The translations under genes and the position numbers were made by a program. A stretch of DNA of 64,000 nt from Laccaria trichodermophora. Taxonomy: Eukaryota > Basidiomycota > Agaricomycetes > Agaricales > Hydnangiaceae. The notes beneath the pieces are model-generated. The model was not told the origin of the DNA, made no database searches, and saw only the letters and a list, made by a program, of their open reading frames with translations. Where the stretch lies: the NCBI GenBank assembly GCA_018417955.1, contig JACTVC010000023.1, positions 310,001 to 374,000 of the forward strand, written 5' to 3'. This document shows positions 25,540-37,237 of the stretch, in pieces (position 1 is the stretch's first letter; each line of letters opens with the position of its first letter).

Positions 25540-26184
25540 TACGCCGGGAAAGGTAAAACGTACAATCCTACCTTCATCAGCCTTCATCCCACGTTGCTGC
25601 ACCCCAGCGCCCTCTCTCCATAGTGTGTTTGTGTTGGGTTGAAGTCGTTTTTGTCCGCACACTGTTTCTGAAGTGTGCCATGGCTGTTGCAGATGAGACG
25701 GTCGAGGTCAGTGGAGCTCACCCTGGGTCGCGATGAGTTTTGGTGGCTGGTTGGAGAACCTGCCAGTGGCCCCTCCATGGAGGTTTTAGTCGTGTGCCCT
25801 GCCATGTCTGGTCGGGGGTTGTTCTTTGCTGGTCAGTCGGCTGATCGCAACGGTGACAGTGTGGTATGCTCCGTAGCACAATTGTATTTAGGCGCTACAG
25901 TTGTGTATCGGGAACCGGTTGTTCCTCATTGGGACCGCTCCGGAATATATATATATCTCTCTCTCTCTCCACCCAAAAAGGCGCTCTCAGACAGGGCGTT
26001 ATGAAGTCATGAATCAAATTCAGATTCGAAATAGGGGTTCAAACTTTAACTTTTCAACACAATTCATACAGAAGGCGTACTTTTACACGTCCACACTAGG
26101 AAAGGCAAAACGTACGTACACTTCCCCATCCAAAAAGGCTCTCTCGTACACTCCTCCCCCACCCAAGAAGGCGCTCAAATCACA
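25540..26184. repeat. Diverged tandem repeats shared with 62.34-62.69 kb
   Basis: The phrase resembling GGCGTACTTTTACACGTCCAC, then an AAACGTAC core, then CCCAAAAAGGCGCTCTC occurs here near 26065-26170 (with a partial copy near 25550), and again two to three times at 62340-62660. In both places it abuts the 3' end of a DUF2235 copy, so it is part of the duplicated unit. An (AT)n(CT)n microsatellite lies at about 25949-25968. No gene is seen in 25560-26000. Confidence 0.6.
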
Positions 26185-26850
26185 TCAATCAACCCAAGTA
26201 ACTCTCCCCAAATATAAATTCGCCCCCGGTACATACCCCGCATCCATCTTCATCTTAACACTCCTATGCACCCTAACCCTGCCTCGGGATAACCCTCCCC
26301 GTCCCCAATTCCAAGCAAACCACGTAAGCCAAACATCATCGCTCCGCTGCCTCCTCTGCCTCAACCCAATATCCACCACCACCACCAACTTGAGATAGGC
26401 GCCAACGCATCTTTTAAATCCAATTCTTCCTCCGACTCGACGGGAAAGGTCGTATACCGGTCCCTGCGGGGTTTTGGGGATAGGGAGGAGGGATGAGTTT
26501 GAGTCCGTCGGCGTGGAACATTATTCCTGTTTCGCGTTTGAAGGTTTTAGCGGGGGGGGGGGGAAGCGTGCTAGCTCCGTTTGCCACTTATGAAGGTAAC
26601 GACGAGACCTGTGAGGTGGGTGTGGTTTACGTACCAGGACCGCCACCGACGTCTACAGGAAGAGGCAAATTAGTATTGGAGAAGAGCATCAGAAGCAAAA
26701 AGATACGAACCACAATGGCATCCAATGAACTAAACCTATGTATGGTACACACAACCCATCCAAGTAAGCACTTCCTCGGGTTTGATGCAAAGACCAACGC
26801 ACCGTCTGCTTAAGCCTCTCAACGCCATACTGCCTCTCAAGGGAAAGTCG
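26185..26850 (-). pseudogene. DUF2235 remnant (copy A), N-terminal half missing
   Basis: Reads as the C-terminal part of a DUF2235 protein. LERQYGVERLK near 26830 matches copy 2 at 63.5 kb, then RQRRQRSDDVWLTWFAWNWG and a C-terminus ending LGRVTWVD at 26185, also as in copy 2. The nucleophile elbow and the first half of the domain are absent, and the remaining pieces lie in different frames. A G-rich run near 26551-26561 marks one further lesion. It joins directly to the M43 remnant upstream. Confidence 0.75.
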
Positions 26851-27590
26851 TAGTTGTGATGTTCTGTAGAGATATGGCCTCGTGCATCTGAACCTTCGTG
26901 AACTCCTCATTCGTATAAGAGTTATCCCCATGGCCATCTTTTCAGTTCCATAAGCAAGATATCAAAGGAAAAGACAGGAAGACATACAGGTGCACTTTCC
27001 ACGTCACGCTAAATCCGACTCGTTAGGTGGCTCTCCCGGACACCAGCGGGGAGGCTCCGCGCCTGATGCTTCTGGGGGCGTGTCTGCAACATTGTCCCCA
27101 ACCCCATGACCATCTCCAACGTGTGGTAGTGTCGACCTCATGCACCCTCAATTGTTCAATCCGGGAAAAGTGGACGGCTGAACGGGGAGACCGTCGTTGA
27201 TTGGGTCGATGAACTTGGAGGACATGAAGGCGTATCCCAGTGAGGTAGAGTTGACCTCTTGCACCGTCGTCCGTTTGAGCGCGTTCAGCTCCGGGAAAAG
27301 TGGACTACTGAATGAGGAGAATCTGTCGCTCATTGGGTCGCCGAAGTACTTGGAGGACGTGGAGTCGTATCTCAGTGAGAGGTTCGTCCTGTTGAATCCG
27401 GCCGGTATAGATGTTGAGAGTAGTTCTGCCGTCTTGTCCATACGTTCCATTGAGTTCCTTGTTCTTGAGGTTTACGTTGGAGTGAGCAACTGCACCTGAT
27501 GAAAGCGGACTACTCACGAACCGAAAAAGACATTCTCAAACCAATCTTCATTGGGGAGCTTGCTCCCCTTTGTACTGCTAACCGACTCCA
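26851..27590 (-). pseudogene. M43 metalloprotease remnant (copy A)
   Basis: Minus-strand pieces match the protease at 60.7-62.1 kb. They include NEDWFENVFF near 27560, TLNIYTGR near 27430, TTVQEVNS (in place of the HEVGHW block), VGDNVADTPPEASGA near 27060 and YTNEEFTKVQMHEAI near 26890. The catalytic HExxH is lost. A segment of about 105 bp (the LxYxxxSSKYFxDPxxD region) is present twice in tandem at about 27150-27400. Stops and frameshifts throughout. The C-terminal end runs straight into DUF2235 sequence, pointing to a deletion junction near 26850. Confidence 0.75.
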
Positions 27591-27950
27591 AAATGTAGAT
27601 GATGACCTAATCCACAAGTAGTTGTGTCGGAGATTTCTTTAGCCGGTCACAACCGGCTCGCGTTCTAACTGAGTTTCAACACCGGTTTGAACCTGACTTG
27701 CAATAGATTGCCATCGGGTCAAGGCGTTGAAAGGGTCCTAGTTCGGTTATGACTGAGAATTGATGGATCAGATCAGTTACAACATGGTTGTATCGGGCAT
27801 TGTATCCGTGATCGTTGATTTCATGTTGATTTCAGAGATAGCGACCTGATTTTGACCTGATTACCTCCCATTCCTCTTTCCCAACCTCACGGCGTGTCCG
27901 TGGAGCATTTCCGTCGTCAACATCTCATTCTCGTCATCTTATCTGGCCAA
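27591..27950. other. Noncoding gap between M43 remnant and Plavaka element
   Basis: No gene or tRNA-like structure is seen. The 5' terminus of the Plavaka element presumably lies here or slightly upstream, but I could not identify its inverted repeat. Confidence 0.3.
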
Positions 27951-30900
27951 ATGGCAACACAAAAGCAAGCCAAAGCAACAGAAAAAGTGTTATGTGAGTT
28001 CTGCGGGCATGGGTTCAGCCCCTACGGGATCGGATCGCACAAAAAAGCTTGCCAGAAGCGACGGGAAAACGAAAGGGTAGATCGAGAAGTTGTTGAGAGG
28101 GAGCTGAGGGACAGAAAAGCCAAAGAAGAAGGTGCATGATTGTCTACACTCCCTAACTCTGTTTTGATATTTGATTCCACAGCGGAATTGCTGGCGCTTG
28201 GTCGGCGCACGCTCGCAAAGGCCATGACAGCGCCGACGCATCGTAGTATGTGTAATTTAGATGTTTTTTGGATCTACTATGCTAATGGGATATTTCATCA
28301 GATCTTTTGAGACAAGAAACACGTGGGGAATTGCACCAGAACGTCAGCCTGCTGCCTGGTAAAATTTCTACTCTCTGTACCTCTCAGCTAATTCTGAAAG
28401 ACCTGATTATATAGATGATAGGTGGGCACTGCTGCCGCCTGCATCTGATATGCTTGATCAGGCCAGACCTGACTCGGCTCGTTGTGATGCACCCCTTGAT
28501 GATGACATCAAGACTGAGTATCATCCACACAGCGGCCGTGCCACGCGCATTGATCATTTCAATGAATACGGATTCCCATCGGCTGAGGCTCCTAGACCAT
28601 GACCGCTTGATGAGCCATGGCGTCCCTTCCGTTCGCGCGTTGATTTTGAGTTTGCAGAAATCGCTTTAAAGTCTCATTTAAATAAGAATACGGTCAATAC
28701 ACTTATCGCAATGCTTCAGGCATGTTCATCTGGCACTGCAAAATTCACCCTCAACAGTCATGATGAAATGCGGGAGATTTTGCAAGGCGCATCAAGTAAA
28801 TTAACACCTGTATGACTCCAAATTTATTGTTTATATATGAGATGTATTTACTTCCTCGTTTTGTCTCTAGTTTGAAGAGAAGATGGTCAGCCATTCCTAC
28901 AAGGGGGTTGAGCATAATTATCCCTTTTATCATCGCTCGTTGTGGGATTGGGGAATGGACCTTGTTAAAAATCCCCTCCTTGCATCTTCGTTTGAGTGGG
29001 ATGCTCAGCGGTTATTCAAGTTCGATGGAAAGACTTATGTACGATTCTTTCATGAACCATGGACAGGTGACAAGTTTTGGAAAGCACAAGTGAGTTTTAT
29101 ACTTCACTGGTTACATATTACCTGAAATGAACAATATTAGTCCTCACTTCCAGCCAGTGGAAAACCCCTCTGCTACATCTTGTATGCAGACAAAACAAAG
29201 CTTTCATCATTTGGTAGCCAGATGGGTTACCCTGTTATTGCAAAAATAGCTAATTTACCAAGTGAAATCAGCAATGGTCAGGGTCTTGGTGGTGGTAGTG
29301 TTGTTGGCTGGCTTCCAATAGTTCGCTACCTCTTCTTTCCCTGTAAGATTATATTTATTAATTTTTTCTTCCTTTAGGTTGAAGATGATGAAGGTGAAAA
29401 AGGAAAGAAGGGATATGTTGATTTCAAGCGGGTTATTTGGCATGAATCATTTCACATGCTTTTAGAATCAATTCAAGAATATTCAAAAGTTGGATGCTGG
29501 GTTGAATGTGGGGATGAAGTTCAACGACATCTATTTCCAATGGTTTTTATTCTTTCTGCTGACTATGAAGAGCAGTAAGTCCATTTTAATCTGAAGCTTT
29601 CAATCAAAAATTCTGAGTCTTTATTCAGATGTATTATGGCTTTGATTCGAGGGTCGAATGGATTATGCCCATGCCCTATTTGTTTGATTCCATTGGAGAA
29701 GCTGTCTGACTTAGAAACAGCATATCCATTACGAACAGCTCAAGACTCAGAAGCTGCTTATAATGAAGCAAAGAGTTCTCAGAGACGTGGAGATGCAGAG
29801 TCATTGATGAAAGATCTTGGGCTACGGTTTGTCAAGGTAACCACATTCTAATTGTATCTTTACATCTTCACACTCTTTTCAATACTAGAATGCATTTTGG
29901 AGCATCGAAAATTCAGATCCCCATGCAGCTCTATCCTGGGATCGCATGCACAGCTATCCTGGAGGACTTGGTGGCAAACATATTCTCCTGCAGATCCAAC
30001 TAATTCTCAAAGAGACACGTGAAGCAGCAAAGCAGGCAGATGATCAGTAAATTTTTACTTTGTGTTTTTTTTCTCAAGTGCTCATTGTCATATTAACCAT
30101 AGAATTGCAAACCTTCCCCGTTGGAGAAATCTCAACCACTTTGACCATGTTACATCAGTCACCTTTTCAGATGCAAGAAAATATGAAGACATTCTCAAGG
30201 TTTGTTTGCCTTTTAGAATCCAGATGATTCTTAAAACCAAATGCAGATGGTTATTTTCGCAACACACAACATTATCACCCATTCTGAACATCCTGGTGGA
30301 TATCTTCTTTTGAAGGTACTCCGAAGCTATATTTCTCTTGATATGTATGCTGCTCTGGAAGTTCACACTGCAGTAACCATTGCTGCAGGTCGGAAAGAGC
30401 TCTTGCGTTTCTCCAAGGCTTTGAAAGTATACTAAAATTTTATGCCTGATGCTGTAAAGGTGAAACCAACCATATATTATTTCACAGGCTTATGAGCAGC
30501 ATAATAACAATGGGGACTCAGAGAAAAACTGGGAGTTTCCCAAGCGCCATACACATGCTCATATGTTTGATGACATTGTGGCCAAGGGTGTTACAAAGAA
30601 TTACAGTACAAAGCCAAGTGAACAGATGCATGGAGAAGCCAAAAAAGTATATGCACGTGTAACAAATTTCAAGGAAGTTGAGGGCCAGGTAACAAATTAT
30701 TATCATCATTGGATTAATTTTAGCTCAATGCTTTAAACTATTTTTCACATTAGATCCTGCGGCACAATCATTGGACAGCTGTTGCAGATTATATACGTGC
30801 TCAGCTTGACAACCTTGATGAATATCAACACCAAAATGATTCAGAACCCCAGGATGAGGCTGATGACCCAGGTGGCTTTATCCACCTTGGAGCAAAACAA

Positions 30901-31553
30901 AAGCCAATGACAATGGCTCAAGTTGAAGAAGATTCAGACTCTGCATTCATCAACTTTCGAATCAAGTTTGCTAAATTTATCAATGATTTCCTTGTTGCCC
31001 ATAATTTTCCTCGTCCACAAAACAAAGCCCTTACCATTAAAAAAACTGATTTGGTACCTGGCTCTTTCAAATACATCTTCATATAGCTAATCTCTTGAAA
31101 TTAGTTGACTGAATATCGATATCTCAAAATCAAGTATGAGTCAAAAATAACCTGGCATTTAGTGGAGGATTACCTTCGCTGCATGCCCAACTTTGGAAAA
31201 GATCAACAGCCAAGACATGATTGTGTTATTGTGCGCACACAAAACAATCCAATATTTGCTTGTCTGGTTTTTGCATTCTCTTTCCAAGTTGAAGATCAAC
31301 AACATTTGTTTGCACTTATCCATGCATATGATGCTCCGACTGGCATGCTTCGGAGGAAAGACAAGGATCTCGGCCTCATTAGAGTTCGTGCAAGACCTCG
31401 AAAAGATGTGGAATTTATTCCTGTTCAATCAATCATCCGAGGAGCCTACATTGTTCCAACATTCGAGAGTGTTGATGAGCATCACATTGTTGACATTGTT
31501 GATGTGGACATGTTTTTGCGTTTACAGGAGATGTACCCATATTTACAGCCATG
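27951..31553 (+). CDS. Plavaka-type (KDZ-related, CACTA-like) transposase
   Basis: Multi-exon transposase of a DNA transposon family abundant in Agaricomycetes. The start at 27951 gives MATQKQAKATEK followed by the N-terminal zinc finger CEFCGHGFSPYGIGSHKKAC. Then come LYADKTKLSSFGSQMGYPV (near 29180), ADYEEQCIMALIRG, CPCPICLIPLEKLSD, AALSWDRMHSYPGGLGG, LPRWRNLNHFDHV, LDMYAALEVHT, and FPKRHTHAHMFDDIVAKGVT followed by NYSTKPSEQMHGE. The order and wording match Plavaka transposases. The last exon ends near 31553 (MYPYLQP). The region from about 28700 is nearly free of CpG, so decay is likely, but I found no certain nonsense codon. Introns were not individually verified. Confidence 0.8.
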
Positions 31554-31777
31554 ATTACTCGAAATATATTCAGATTCTTGCCAGTGTTTAATTACTCAAA
31601 GATGTTCAGGGAGTATTGGCATTTTCAGGGATGAGTGTGATTGCAAGCACTGTGCATTCAAATTATTATGTATGTTACCGTCGACCCCATCACAATGTGG
31701 CCAGGGTTTTTACATATGGACTCTGTGTATTAAAAACACCAAGAGCAAAGGCCAGAGTCCTTCGTGGAATCCCCATC

Positions 31778-33418
31778 ATGCCGCATCACTTTCAACCTCC
31801 CAGTGGCCTTGACACCATTTACAGCGATGAGGGCGAAGAGTTTGCCGGGCTCGATGACGTCACGGGAACCACCTCAGATGATGACATTGATGAAGCAACT
31901 GCCGCCGTTGAGGTTGCAGCAGTCGGGGAAGATCCGACCTATGAGGACTACGAGGATGTAAGTTATTCATACTTACACTTTGAGAACTGGCACTAACATG
32001 AATTAGGCTTTGAAGGCTGCACAGCTTCAGTTGGGGAGCCTCGCAAAGCTTGTTAAAGAGCAGGCTGCAACCATCGCCACACTCAAGGCCCAGCAACCTA
32101 AACGTAGCAGGAAGCAACCCAGTGGACAAAGCGACCTTCCCAAAAGCATTGAGGACCACCGTGAAATGATCAGCCATCTCGGACGTCGATTCGCGCTCAT
32201 GAATAACCCCTTCTTCGCAATGAAGTTGGAGGGCCACCTCGTGGCATCGACATGGCCAAATGTAGCGTCAAGCGATTCCGAACGCTACCGATCTGATGCC
32301 GCAATGCACACATGTCTTTTAGCAGAGGTGTATGAGGTTGTTCCCCCCCACCTCCATGCTGCTATGCAGGAGTATCGCCAGTTTGAGCACATCGTGAGTT
32401 GCGGTTTTCCATTTCAGTGTCATTGTAGTTTGCTGATTTCATCAATCAGTTCACGAAAGCAGGCAAGAGCTTTTTATGCACTGTGATGTCCGATCTACGG
32501 TCAAAGATTCTCCCCGTTATCTTTGGCTCAATCCCACAAATCGCATCCCGCCTCAAAACCGACTTTGATCACTCGGAAATCCAAGAATTCAATGCACTGT
32601 TGAAGCCAGAGTCAGACCTTGCACGCAAGAAGTATACAAAGTACGCGCCGATTCTATTCCCCAACCATCAAACCGATATGACTATGTTGTTCATGTCGCA
32701 AGAGCTAGCATTGGTAAGCCATTGTTTAAATCTCGCGAGTGGGTCTTTGCTCACCATCAACTAAGGCGCTGAAGGGCCTCCTGCAAGGTGCTGCTTCCAT
32801 CTCCCGGAATAAAACTTACGCCAAACCGAAGACGTACGCCAAACTGTGGAAAGTGTTAACCATCACTGAAGGCGGCATTGCGACGATCGCGATTTTGGTA
32901 AACATCAATTTCAATTCAAATTCTTGGACATTAATTCAGTTTTCGGTCTTACCATAGGTTCGGGCAGCATTTTCCCCCGACACGGAGTTCGATGCAGCAG
33001 GGAAAGGTGCTCGTTCGGGCATCGACTATCAAAAGGACTTCAATTCGTACCGCGAGTTTATCCAGGCAAAGGCAGGCACACCGTACCACAAGGCGTTACT
33101 CAAATTCTACAACGACATCATCTTTAAGGCGCAAATGAACAATAACACAGTGACTCCAAACAATGACGACGACAGCAGCAGCCTCGAGGAAGCATTCACC
33201 AGGCTTGCCCTCGCTCCGAGCACCAGTGCCCCAGGCCAAGCCAGCCACTCTGGTGTTCACGCAGAGCGCCGTGCCGCCTCAACAGTCAACAGCACAGGTT
33301 CCTCACATGAGCCTCCGAATCAACCCATGACATCTGGACCCTCACAACCTGTCGTTCAAGAGGTGGCACGACCCGCTAACGCTAGGAAGGGGAAGAAGAA
33401 GGCACGGGCACCTTAGGC
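31778..33418 (+). CDS. Second ORF next to the Plavaka transposase, function unknown
   Basis: Four or five exons with clean splice sites (introns near 31960, 32395, 32714, 32900). The start at 31778 gives MPHHFQPPSGLDTIYSDEG, an acidic N-terminus, then a predicted coiled coil (LKAAQLQLGSLAKLVKEQAA). A helical central region follows (SLAxxV..., LRSKILPVIFGSIP, DLARKKYTKYAPILFP, ALKGLLQGAAS). The C-terminus is low-complexity and Lys/Arg-rich, ending KKARAP. It resembles basidiomycete hypothetical proteins that recur near transposons (possibly the DUF6698 group, low certainty). CpG is normal here, unlike the transposase next door, so it may be a separate, younger or host gene. Confidence 0.55.
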
Positions 33419-34570
33419 TGCCACGGAATTGGCAACAGTGGCAGCTGTAACGGAGATGGCGGCAGCAGTGCCTGCAGCAACTCGCAGGAGCCGTCGTGTT
33501 TGAGGTGCACTCATTCTTCATTATTGTTGGTATGTAGTTGGTACCTACTTTTTCGTGCATAACATGTTTCATCAGTAGCTCATTGGTATTTCATCTTTGC
33601 AGTGGCGTGATTCTATTCATCAAGATCTACAGTACAGGTCTAAGAAAAAGCGACGAGTACCAACAGTGAAGATATAAGGTGGTGACAATGTCGCCTGAGA
33701 TGATAAAGAATAAAAGTACAATAATGAGAAACTCGTCAAGGAACTCACCAAGAAATACAACGCTTTCCTTGCCTCTGAGACCCTCATCAAGCAAATTCCT
33801 CCGTCTACTTGGTCCCGGTCTCTCAAAGGGTGTTCTCCATTTGTTTTCGGAGGGGGCGGTACGGGTGTGTTGAATAAATGGCTCATACCAATCAATGTAT
33901 CGCGTATTAGGAGCTTGAAATGAATGAATCATCGTTGAGACACATCGAAGAGTGAGGCCGGCAGTTGATACCCAGTACGTTCCGAGCAATACAACCTGGA
34001 TCGTGAGTGGCGTCATAACACAAAGAACGCAACTACGGGGAAGAGAAACACGTACAGGCGCATTGTGTGGCCTGCTAGGCTGCTCCGAGCAACATCTAGA
34101 CGCCCAGCATCCGAATGCTTAGTCCCATGTCCTACCATCATCTCGTCGAGGTTATGGCTCTCCTCAACGGCTTGAGTGAATGCCCGCCCAGAATCGATTC
34201 CGCGGGGAGCGCCGAATCCTCTCTGTATTTCGGTACCTAGATTTCGATGGGGGGGGTTGGCGCTCAAATCGAAGTCGTCCCCAAGGTGATGAAGGTGCGT
34301 GTACAAGCCAGTGGACCAGAGCGATCCGTTGGTTTCCCATGAGTAAGCGACGTCCTCACCTGTTGCAGATCGCACTCGACTTCAGTCCGATCCAGGGGGA
34401 GAAGGCGGATGTGGGGGTCAAAGGACCGGGATTGAGCAAGGGAGGGCCTGATGATGAGGTGGAGCCTCTTGGCGAGGATGGGGAAAGGGAAGAAAGAGTG
34501 AATCGTGGTGAGCGCCTGTGGCGACGCATTGGGACTGGTGGGAACCAGCGGCCACTCTGTCAAGTTGAAC
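33419..34570. other. Region with unrecognised open frames
   Basis: Several overlapping frames of 90-140 codons occur on both strands (for example 33627-34016 and 34013-34375 minus). None shows a domain, a consistent exon chain or a convincing start. It could be the 3' terminal part of the Plavaka element or a degraded gene. Confidence 0.3.
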
Positions 34571-34579
34571 CAAGGGCAT

Positions 34580-34840
34580 TGTCTATATATCGAGCAATAA
34601 CCTAGTGGTTACTGTGGACAATGTAAGAAAGGTTTCAAATAACACTAATCAGGTAAGTCATAAGTTCAAATCCCGGACAGCGCAATAATTACTAACTACG
34701 AATCACTACTAGAAACACTACAATAACAAGAAACACTACAACTACAATAACAAGAAACACTACAATAAGAAACACTACAAAAACAAGAAAGACTACAATA
34801 ACAAGACTAATGAATTACAAAAGCGACTACAATAAGGTAC
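34580..34840 (+). repeat. SINE-like unit: tRNA-related head with simple-repeat tail
   Basis: The head (about 34590-34683) contains AACCTAGTGGTTACTG, an A-box/D-arm-like sequence, and AGTTCAAATCCCGG, a B-box-like sequence, at a tRNA-like spacing with an insert. Stem pairing is poor, so it is not a functional tRNA. The tail (about 34705-34835) is a run of variants of AACAAGAAACACTACAAT. A tRNA head plus a repetitive tail is the usual layout of a SINE. Confidence 0.45.
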
Positions 34841-34860
34841 TACAAAAATAAAGGTCAGCA

Positions 34861-36600
34861 TTAATACTTTTAGTGGTTTGTTATCACCCGTTATCACGTA
34901 TCGTTATCGTTGTAATCTTATCGCTGAGTTGGAACGTGGTTCCAATATTAGTTACAACTCGCATCGTAATCACAATTGTAACCAAAAACTCTTTGGTCAC
35001 ACTGACTTGTGACGGCAATCGAAATTGTGACGTGCACAACAAATTGTGATGAATTGTGACCGAAATTAGAAAACTCCGACATGGCTGTGTTTACACATTG
35101 CACAGCATGGACACCCCATGCGAACTTGCTGATGTGTGCATGACTCACATGACACAAATGACCCATTTGATCTCTCAGATTCTCTGTGTCTGGTCATTTC
35201 TGAATCTAATTCTTCTCTTGCAAGCCTGATCTCAAGTTACTTAGTAGATCTTTCTTATCTAATTTGATCTGGTTACTACAGTCCAATTCAAATTTTCTGA
35301 TGTATGGACTGCCCTCTTTCTCCTTCCTTGGCTTCTAATTTACACCTTAAATAAATTTGAATTTTTCTTGAGCTATGCCTTCTGACCCTGATCTTCTGGC
35401 TGCAAAAAAAGGCTGGAAAAAACCTTGCTGACAATGTTTGCATTCAGGAATACAATCACAAAATTCTGGTAAGTTCTATAAATCTTTCTTGACAGATGAG
35501 TGTTAGCTTCTGACTTCTATTTTCAATCTGATGGGGCAGGGCCTTCAAGGGTGATACAACACACCAGTGTGTGTGATTTTTTTTCTATAAAACACAAAAA
35601 CATAGATTGTCCAATATTTTTCATTATTCCTAATTTGCCCATGCAGATTGCTGGAGCTGGGCCTTCTCAGATTATTTTACCTAATCCTACTCAGCTTCAA
35701 AGTTTGACTCAGATTCTTGCCCCCTCAGTTACTTGTGTCAACCCTCAAGGCTCAGGCTGGAGTCCCAACAGCACATTAGGAAGACAAGACAGAAAAAACC
35801 CTTTCATGAACCCAGCTTACATTGTCTTTGGGCCTTTGGTGGCTGGCCTGGGCAATCTCAATTTGCAAAAGGCAAGGGTTGACTCTAATTGAAGCTTCAA
35901 TTGATCTGGGTCCTAGAGATTTTGCACCTGGTGGGGCTTCCCATTGAGTCACCTGCAACAAGTTGAGCAGGAACTCCTTAAATGAAATTGCACAGAGAGG
36001 ACAACATACAGTGTGAAGCCCTAGGTTTGACATAAACAATTAATGGTTGGAAGTCCAGTCTTGTGACTGGAAAAAGACTGTAACCAGACCAGACCAAGAC
36101 TGCAAAAAGACCAGTCTAAATGAACTGGTTTTTTATAGCCCATTAAATACCCTTCAAAACACACTCAAGCACATATTAATTGGTTCAAAACTAACAACGA
36201 TATAGTTGAAAATGTAAATTTTTACTGAAAATAGTAGATATACCAGACTTTTTTTATAGAAACACCAACTCTTAACAGAATTTAATGTTCTAAACATTAA
36301 TAGATTGACTGATTTATAATTCTAAAATATTGGCCAAAAGACTAGTTAAAACCAAAGAAAACCAAAACCAGTCTATAGACCACAAAAAGACCACAGACCA
36401 CAGTTTTTTGTGGTCCAGTTCAGTTTTTTGACTTCTGGGAAAAGGGCAGACTGGTTAAAGCCCTGGAGCATCAAAAACCAGACCATACTGGACTTTTGAA
36501 CACTATAAACAATTATGACATGGATTCATCTGAGTATATATTTTATGGTCAAATATGCTATAAGACCTATCAGCAATTTTGGTATGAAAAAAAAAGTTGA
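34861..36600. other. AT-rich, CpG-poor noncoding DNA with a repeated ACCAGTCT motif
   Basis: A weak frame at 35500-35892 has no domain. Between about 36047 and 36500 the octamer-like motif ACCAGTCT/AGACTGGT and close variants recurs about a dozen times in both orientations. The ends carry AAGTCCAGT-type sequences in inverted orientation. That is consistent with a decayed non-autonomous DNA transposon with subterminal repeats, but termini and target duplication are not certain. Confidence 0.4.
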
Positions 36601-37237
36601 TTCAATAAACTAGGATACATCAAGCTCCCCATCTAGTCTGCGAGGTACTCGCATACAAATTCGTTCTCAAGTATTTCCTCATGATACAGTCTCGTTTGTT
36701 CAGCTGGACCTTTTGTATGTAGGTGGAATATCCGCTGTACCACGCAGAAGGTGACGTGACGTGTATTATTAGGTAAGTGTTGTAAACGGAAAGTTGATGC
36801 GAGCAAGATGCGAGGCAGATTCACGGGAATTGATTCTCGCCACTGCTGTAGTAGAGCTCAAATAGTGAACCTAGGATGCCTTTTATCTTGGCTCTAATGG
36901 GAGTCAGCAGACATATTGCAGAAAAAGCTGGCTAACAATTCACTCACTGTCTCTTGCCGATTCATTGATGGTGTCATCCAATGGAACCGTGACCACAATG
37001 GGGGATTGACTTTGAAAAAGCGTCGTGGCTCATGGCCATTGGGAAGGCTGTGCCGCGCCCATGGATCAGATGATTGGGGAGTTGAAACTTGAGACGCCAG
37101 CTTGCCTTATATAAATAGCCAAACAATTAACATTAACAGACAATCAGGCACGATCAGCTCAGCGCTCAACGTTCAACAACCGCTGAAGTCGACGTCCTTT
37201 CCTTTCACCACCCTTCATCACCATCTCAATCGTCAAG

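Noticed and set aside
25675..26004. ORF of 109 codons on + strand
   Set aside because: Runs through a microsatellite and a repeat; no motif.
33620..34605. Overlapping ORFs on both strands as a possible gene
   Set aside because: No consistent exon chain, start or motif; left as unrecognised.
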